Assembly (NCBI GenBank): GCA_946478985.1
Contig: CAMLDZ010000092.1
Coordinates: 1-12,049 of the forward strand
Length of the DNA: 12,049 bases
DNA from: an uncultured Solimonas sp.
GTDB taxonomy: Bacteria; Pseudomonadota; Gammaproteobacteria; Nevskiales; Nevskiaceae
Reading direction: 5' to 3'
A program made the translations under genes and the position numbers. The notes under the pieces were generated by a model, which saw nothing but the letters and a program-made list of their open reading frames with translations, searched no databases and was not told where the DNA came from. Position 1 is the stretch's first letter. The number at the start of each line of letters is the position of its first letter. Positions 7,986-12,049 of the stretch are shown here, piece after piece.

Positions 7986-8791
7986 GCCGTATCGCGAAAC
8001 GTCTCGGCACGCTGCGCGCCGCCGGCCGCAAGGCGCTGATTCCGTACATCACCGCCGGCGACCCGAACCCGGGCGTGACGGTGGGCCTGATGCACGCGCT
8101 GGTGGCCGGTGGCGCCGACGTCATCGAGCTGGGCGTGCCGTTCTCCGATCCGATGGCCGACGGCCCGACGATCCAGCTGGCCTGCGAGCGCGCGCTGCTG
8201 CACGGCACCGGGCTCTGGGACGTCCTCGACATGGTTGCCGAGTTCCGCCGGCAGGATGCCGAGACGCCGGTGGTGCTGATGGGCTACCTGAACCCGATCG
8301 AGATGCGCGGTCTGACGCCCTTCGCCGAGAAGGCGCAGGCCAGCGGCGTCGACGGCGTGCTGATCGTCGACCTGGCGGTGGAAGAGGCGGGCGACTACCT
8401 GCCGACGCTGCGTGCGCACGGCCTGGACTGCATCTTCCTGCTGGCGCCCACCAGCCCGGACGCGCGCATCGCCGCGATCGCCCGCGAGGCCAGCGGCTAT
8501 CTCTATTACGTCTCGCTCAAGGGCGTGACCGGAGCGGCGACGCTGGATGTGGGCAGTGTCGAGCGGCAGCTGGCCAAGATCCGCGCCCATACCGAGCTGC
8601 CGCTGGCCGTCGGCTTCGGCATCCGCGACGCCGCCTCGGCCAAGGCCATCGGCCAGCTGGCGGACGGGGTGGTGGTCGGCAGCGCGCTGGTCTCGGAAGT
8701 CGAACGCCTGCAGGCGCAGCCGGCGCAGATCGCGCCGGTCTTGCAGGAAAAGCTCGGCAGTCTGCGCGCCGCCCTTGACAGCCTCGGCTGA
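7982..8791 (+). CDS. trpA: Tryptophan synthase alpha chain
   Basis: TrpA cleaves indole-3-glycerol phosphate to indole and glyceraldehyde 3-phosphate and forms the alpha2-beta2 complex with TrpB. The product has 269 residues, the usual size. Both catalytic residues fall at the same numbers as in the Salmonella enzyme: Glu49 in ELGVPFSD and Asp60 in DPMADGP. Other conserved parts are [31 protein letters not shown] and the phosphate-binding AVGFGIRD. The ATG overlaps the trpB stop (ATGA), and GGAAGGG at 7964-7970 can serve as its ribosome binding site. The end of the gene carries a good -35 box that probably belongs to accD. Confidence 0.99.
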
Positions 8792-8805
8792 TCGGGCGCT
8801 ATCGT
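8775..8805 (+). promoter_or_regulatory. Candidate sigma-70 promoter of accD inside the trpA end
   Basis: A perfect TTGACA is at 8775-8780, within the last codons of trpA. The best -10 candidate is TATCGT at 8800-8805 (four of six, spacer 19). With a 17-base spacer the hexamer would be GCTATC at 8798-8803. Transcription would begin near 8812, about 30 bases before the accD start. This could let the essential accD be expressed independently of tryptophan control. Confidence 0.45.
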
Positions 8806-8842
8806 TCAAGGATCGGTAACATACGCAGCTTCTGAACAGGCC

Positions 8843-9751
8843 ATGACCGAAAAATCGATGAGCTGGCTCGACAAAATCTACGGTTCCAAGCTGCTGACCG
8901 CCGGTGCCCGCAAGCGCAACGTCCCGGAAGGCTTGTGGACCAAGTGTGAAAGCTGCCAGTCGGTGCTGTACCGCGCCGAGCTCGAACGCACGCTGGAAGT
9001 CTGCCCCAAGTGCGGCGTGCACCGGCCGATCGAGGCGCGCGCGCGCCTCAACCACTTCCTCGACGCCGACGGCCGTGACGAGATCGCCAGCGATCTCGGT
9101 CCCACCGATCCGCTGAAGTTCAAGGACAGCCGCAAGTACACCGATCGCATCAAGGAAGCGCAGGCCGATACCGACGAGAAGGACGCGCTGGTGGTGATGC
9201 GCGGCCGCCTGCAGGGCATGCCGCTGGTCGCCGCCGCCTTCGAGTTCAGCTACATGGGCGGCTCGATGGGCAGCGTCGTCGGCGAGAAGTTCACGCGCGG
9301 CGTCAACGCCTGCCTGGAGTACGGCGTGCCGTACGTGTGCTTCCACGCCTCCGGCGGCGCGCGCATGCAGGAATCGCTGTTCTCGCTGATGCAGATGGCC
9401 AAGACCTCGGCGGCACTGGCGAAGCTGGCCGAGCGCGGCCTGCCGTACATCTCGGTGCTGACGCATCCGACGATGGGCGGCGTGTCCGCCAGCTTTGCGC
9501 AACTGGGCGACATCCATATCGCCGAGCCGCGCGCACTGATCGGTTTCGCGGGTCCGCGCGTGATCGAGCAGACCGTGCGCCAGAAGCTGCCGGAAGGCTT
9601 CCAGCGCGCCGAGTTTCTGGTCGAGAAAGGCGCCATCGACATGATCGTCGACCGCCGCGAGATGCGCGAGAAGATCTTCCGCCTGCTGGCAATGCTGACG
9701 CACTTCGCGCCGGGCGACGCCAGGCCGGGCACAACCGAGGCCAGCGAATAA
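8843..9751 (+). CDS. accD: Acetyl-CoA carboxylase carboxyltransferase subunit beta
   Basis: AccD with AccA transfers the carboxyl group from carboxybiotin to acetyl-CoA, giving malonyl-CoA for fatty acid synthesis. The 302-residue product starts with the AccD zinc finger: Cys35, Cys38, Cys54 and Cys57 in CESC and CPKC. The crotonase-fold carboxyltransferase core follows, with [18 protein letters not shown] at about 133-150, the oxyanion-hole ASGGARMQE around 169-177, and [15 protein letters not shown]. The start is ambiguous. The ATG at 8843 is used here. The ATG at 8858 would give MSWLDKIYG, which matches where E. coli AccD begins (MSWIERIK). Neither has a well-spaced Shine-Dalgarno sequence (AACAGG is two bases from the first). 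The accD-folC-dedD order is conserved in gammaproteobacteria. Confidence 0.98.
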   Translation: MTEKSMSWLDKIYGSKLLTAGARKRNVPEGLWTKCESCQSVLYRAELERTLEVCPKCGVHRPIEARARLNHFLDADGRDEIASDLGPTDPLKFKDSRKYTDRIKEAQADTDEKDALVVMRGRLQGMPLVAAAFEFSYMGGSMGSVVGEKFTRGVNACLEYGVPYVCFHASGGARMQESLFSLMQMAKTSAALAKLAERGLPYISVLTHPTMGGVSASFAQLGDIHIAEPRALIGFAGPRVIEQTVRQKLPEGFQRAEFLVEKGAIDMIVDRREMREKIFRLLAMLTHFAPGDARPGTTEASE

Positions 9752-9770
9752 GCTGGCTGCCGCGCCCGCT

Positions 9771-11033
9771 GTGACGTCGCGTCCACCGCGCCGTCTCGAC
9801 GAATGGCTGCGGTGGCAGGAGCGCCTGCACCCTCGGGCGATCGAGCTGGGGCTCGATCGCATCCGCCGGGTCGCCACCGCGCTAGGCCTGCCTGATGCGC
9901 GGCCGCGCACGCTGACCGTCGCCGGCACCAACGGCAAGGGCTCCAGCGCCACTCTCGCTGCCGGCATCTACCGCGCGGCTGGCTATCGCACCGGCCTGTA
10001 TACCTCGCCGCATCTGCTGCACTATCGCGAGCGCATCGTCGTCGACGGCCAGCCGGCCGATGACGCGGCGCTGTGCGCGGCGTTCGAGGCCATCGACGCC
10101 GCCCGCGGCGACGTTCCCCTGACCTATTTCGAGTTCGGCACGCTGGCGGCGCTGTGGCTGTTCCGCGAGGCGCGCGTCGACGTGCAGGTGCTGGAAGTCG
10201 GGCTGGGCGGACGGCTGGATGCCGTCAACCTGGTCGACGCCGATGCGGCGCTGCTGACCAACGTGGGCCTGGATCACCAGGACTGGCTGGGCGACGATCG
10301 CGAACAGATCGGCCGCGAGAAGGCCGGCGTGTTCCGGCCGGGCCGGCCGGCGATCGTCGTCGAGCCTGCGCCGCCGGCCAGCGTGCTCAACCAGGCACGC
10401 GCGCTGGGCGCGCCACTGTGTGTGCTCGGCCGCGACTTCGATTTCAGCATCGCCGCCGATGCGCGCTGGTCGTGGCGCGCCGGTGCGCGGCGCCAGGACG
10501 TGCTGCCGGCGCCGGGTCTGCCAGGCGCGGTGCAGTATCAGAACGCCGCCGGTGTGCTCGCCGCGATCGATGCCTTGCAGCCGCAGCTGCCGGTCGGGCG
10601 CGCGGCGATCGACGCGGCGCTGTCGGGCCTGCGTCTGCGCGGCCGCTGCGAGTGGCATCGCGGCCTGCTGTTCGACGTCGCCCACAATCTCGAATCGGCG
10701 CAGGTGCTGGCCGACTATCTCGCGGTCGAGCGCAAGCCCACGGTGCTGGTGCTCGGCATGCTGTCCGACAAGCCGGTCGCCGCGGTCGCGGCGGCCCTGG
10801 CGCCTCAAGTCGATACCTTCATCACCGTCGGCTTGCCGCCGCCGCGCGGCCTGGGCGCCGAGGATCTGCGCCGGACGCTGACAGCGGCGGGCCTGGCGGC
10901 GCATTCCTGCGACAATATCGGCCTCGCCCTGCGCGAGGCGCGTGCACGCGCCGGCGCCGACGGCCGCGTCGTCGTCAGCGGCTCCTTCCTGACCGTGGCG
11001 GCCGCCTTGAGTGAAATCGATGTCCATGGATGA
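9771..11033 (+). CDS. folC: Dihydrofolate synthase / folylpolyglutamate synthase
   Basis: FolC adds glutamate to dihydropteroate and then extends the glutamate tail of folates, using ATP; it is related to the Mur ligases. The 420-residue product has the ATP-binding loop GTNGKGS at 52-58, the YTSPHLLHYRERI segment, NVGLDHQDWLG, the lysine Lys184 in REKAGVFRPG that corresponds to the carbamylated lysine of the family, and the C-terminal DVAHNLES motif. Length is typical (about 420 in E. coli). The GTG at 9771 is chosen because it lies about 8 residues before the conserved LDEWLRWQERLH. No clear ribosome binding site precedes it, and the frame is open further upstream without a better start. It begins 19 bases after accD and overlaps dedD at its end, so all three are probably co-transcribed. 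Confidence 0.97.
   Translation: MTSRPPRRLDEWLRWQERLHPRAIELGLDRIRRVATALGLPDARPRTLTVAGTNGKGSSATLAAGIYRAAGYRTGLYTSPHLLHYRERIVVDGQPADDAALCAAFEAIDAARGDVPLTYFEFGTLAALWLFREARVDVQVLEVGLGGRLDAVNLVDADAALLTNVGLDHQDWLGDDREQIGREKAGVFRPGRPAIVVEPAPPASVLNQARALGAPLCVLGRDFDFSIAADARWSWRAGARRQDVLPAPGLPGAVQYQNAAGVLAAIDALQPQLPVGRAAIDAALSGLRLRGRCEWHRGLLFDVAHNLESAQVLADYLAVERKPTVLVLGMLSDKPVAAVAAALAPQVDTFITVGLPPPRGLGAEDLRRTLTAAGLAAHSCDNIGLALREARARAGADGRVVVSGSFLTVAAALSEIDVHG
11009..11014 (+). promoter_or_regulatory. Possible ribosome binding site of dedD
   Basis: GAGTGA lies five bases before the ATG at 11020 and 11 before the ATG at 11026. It lies inside the last folC codons and favours the start at 11020. It overlaps a GTG at 11011, which is therefore a poorer candidate. 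Confidence 0.35.
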
Positions 11034-11862
11034 AAAACTGAAGAGGCGTCTGGCCGGCGCCGCGGTGCTGCTGTTGATCGCCTTCATCGTCGTCTCGCTG
11101 TTGCCGACGCCGCAGGAGGCCGCGCGACAGGTCGACGGCGAGGTGGTCACCATCGCCCTGCGCGACGACGTCATCAACGAGCCGGGCGAGACGCCGCGCG
11201 ACGCTGCCGCAGCGCCGGAGGCCTTGCCGGAGTCGGCTCCATCGGAGATTCCGCAGGCCGCCAGCGGCCGCGATCAAGCCGGCGACATCGACGCGGCCAG
11301 CGGCGACGACGATGGCGCCGGCGACGCGCCCGCCGCGCCGCCGGTCAAGCCGCAGGATGCCGCGCCGGCAGTGACGCCGCCCAAGATCGAGCCTGCCAAA
11401 CCTGCGCCTGCCAAACCGCTACCTCCGGTGGCTGAAGTCCCCAAGCCTGCCGCCAAGCCGGAGGCAGCGGCCAAGCCCGAACCGGCCAAACCGCAGGCGC
11501 CGCCGCCGACGGTCGAAGCGGCGCCAGCCCCGGCCAAGCCGGCCGAGGCACCGCAACCGGCTGACACGCCGAAGCCGGCGGCGCCTGCAGTCGCCGCGCC
11601 GCCGCCGGCCAGCAAGCCGCCGGCCGGCGGCGGCAGCTGGTACGTGCAGATCGGCGGCTTCGCCGACATCGCCAATGCACGGCAGGCTCAGGACAAGGCC
11701 AAGGCGGCCGGGCAGGGCAGCATCCTGGCGCCGATCGACACGGCCAAAGGCACGCTGTATCGCGTCCGCGCGGGTCCGTATGCAAGCCGCGAAGCTGCTC
11801 AGGCCGCGCAGGGAGCGCTCGCGGGCAAGGGTTTTCCGGACGCCAAGCTGGTCGGCCCATAG
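11020..11862 (+). CDS. dedD: DedD-like SPOR-domain division protein
   Basis: DedD-type proteins are bitopic inner-membrane proteins. Their SPOR domain binds glycan strands stripped of stem peptides at the division site. With the start used here the product has 280 residues. A short basic cytoplasmic end (MSMDEKLKRRL) precedes one membrane segment at about 11-28 (AAVLLLIAFIVVSLL). A long periplasmic linker follows, rich in Pro, Ala and Lys at about 108-205 with repeated PAKP units. A C-terminal SPOR domain covers about 206-280 (SWYVQIGGFADIANARQAQ and TLYRVRAGPYASREAAQAA). The ATG at 11026 is an equally plausible start. The gene overlaps the folC stop by 14 bases. It is in the same place as dedD after folC in E. 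coli and Pseudomonas. The low-complexity linker varies freely in this family. Confidence 0.93.
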   Translation: MSMDEKLKRRLAGAAVLLLIAFIVVSLLPTPQEAARQVDGEVVTIALRDDVINEPGETPRDAAAAPEALPESAPSEIPQAASGRDQAGDIDAASGDDDGAGDAPAAPPVKPQDAAPAVTPPKIEPAKPAPAKPLPPVAEVPKPAAKPEAAAKPEPAKPQAPPPTVEAAPAPAKPAEAPQPADTPKPAAPAVAAPPPASKPPAGGGSWYVQIGGFADIANARQAQDKAKAAGQGSILAPIDTAKGTLYRVRAGPYASREAAQAAQGALAGKGFPDAKLVGP

Positions 11863-11918
11863 GCCTCGTTCACTGGTGGATTTCCCCAGCTCCGGCACCG
11901 GCGCGCGGCGGATCGCGA

Positions 11919-11927
11919 TGCTAGAAT
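11919..11927 (+). promoter_or_regulatory. Extended -10 element after dedD
   Basis: TGCTAGAAT fits an extended -10 box (TGn plus TAGAAT, five of six to TATAAT). No -35 hexamer is visible 16-18 bases upstream. It could drive the next gene, expected to be cvpA or purF from the conserved order. The ATG at 11951 that follows opens only a low-complexity frame to the window edge and is not CvpA-like. Confidence 0.3.
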
Positions 11928-11956
11928 CGCCGCCGCCCAAGGCCACGCGCATGAAC

Positions 11957-12049
11957 CTAGGGCCTGTTACCGCTATGGCCGCCGCTGTGATGCCACCCGC
12001 TTTGCGGCCAGGCAAGGCGCGACGAGGGAATTTGGTGGTTCCAAATGAC
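11957..12049. repeat. Probable intergenic repeat or MITE-like element, cut by the window edge
   Basis: The sequence starting CTAGGGCCTGTTACCGCTAT does not encode a recognisable protein on either strand and sits where cvpA is expected to begin. It ends in a small hairpin, ATTTGG (12030-12035) and CCAAAT (12041-12046) with loop TGGTT, which could be the apex of a longer fold-back element continuing past the edge. Its start resembles the ends of dispersed intergenic elements I recall from GC-rich gammaproteobacteria, but only one end is visible and no second copy is in this window. Confidence 0.4.

Noticed and set aside
11867..11887. Terminator after dedD
   Set aside because: Only a 4-bp CTGG/CCAG pairing is visible and there is no T-tract.
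11951..12049. Start of cvpA at ATG 11951
   Set aside because: The translated frame (MNLGPVTAMAAAVMPPALRP and onward) has no hydrophobic segment like the CvpA N-terminus and is better explained by a repeat element.

Overview
This is a conserved housekeeping stretch from a GC-rich proteobacterial chromosome. All genes are on the + strand and are packed tightly. The order is asd, usg-like, fimV, truA, trpF, trpB, trpA, accD, folC, dedD. It matches the leuB-asd-fimV-truA-trpF(-trpBA)-accD-folC-dedD-cvpA-purF neighbourhood known from Pseudomonas, xanthomonads and many betaproteobacteria. The Usg-like gene between asd and fimV (as in Pseudomonas) together with trpBA inside the cluster points to a gammaproteobacterium, perhaps of the Xanthomonadales/Nevskiales type. 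That placement is an inference; there is no rRNA or other marker to fix it.

Layout. Positions 1-130 are a very GC-rich leader with a run of ten C and a REP-like palindrome directly before asd. asd (131-1246) ends in a strong rho-independent terminator. usg (1321-2334) encodes an Asd-fold protein that lacks the catalytic Cys and His. A 225-base gap holds a plausible promoter and a 32-codon upstream ORF whose stop overlaps the fimV start. fimV (2560-5199) encodes a polar hub protein with a LysM domain, one membrane segment and an acidic cytoplasmic domain carrying a repeated short motif. truA (5224-6009) is separated from trpF by a run of four hairpins that includes a second copy of the REP-like element. 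trpF, trpB and trpA are joined by ATGA stop/start overlaps. accD follows and probably has its own promoter inside the 3' end of trpA. folC and dedD follow with short spacing or overlap. After dedD the expected cvpA is not seen within the window. Instead, from about 11957 there is a repeat-like sequence that runs off the edge.

Functionally the genes cover aspartate-family amino acid synthesis (Asd), tRNA pseudouridylation (TruA), the last three steps of tryptophan synthesis (TrpF, TrpB, TrpA), malonyl-CoA supply (AccD), folate polyglutamylation (FolC), and two cell-pole or septum proteins that bind peptidoglycan through LysM (FimV) and SPOR (DedD) domains. I see no defence system, transposase, CRISPR array, tRNA or rRNA, and no evidence for a new multi-gene system. 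The points worth a second look are the repeats, the degenerate Asd paralogue, the FimV motif array, the fimV leader ORF and the element at the right edge.
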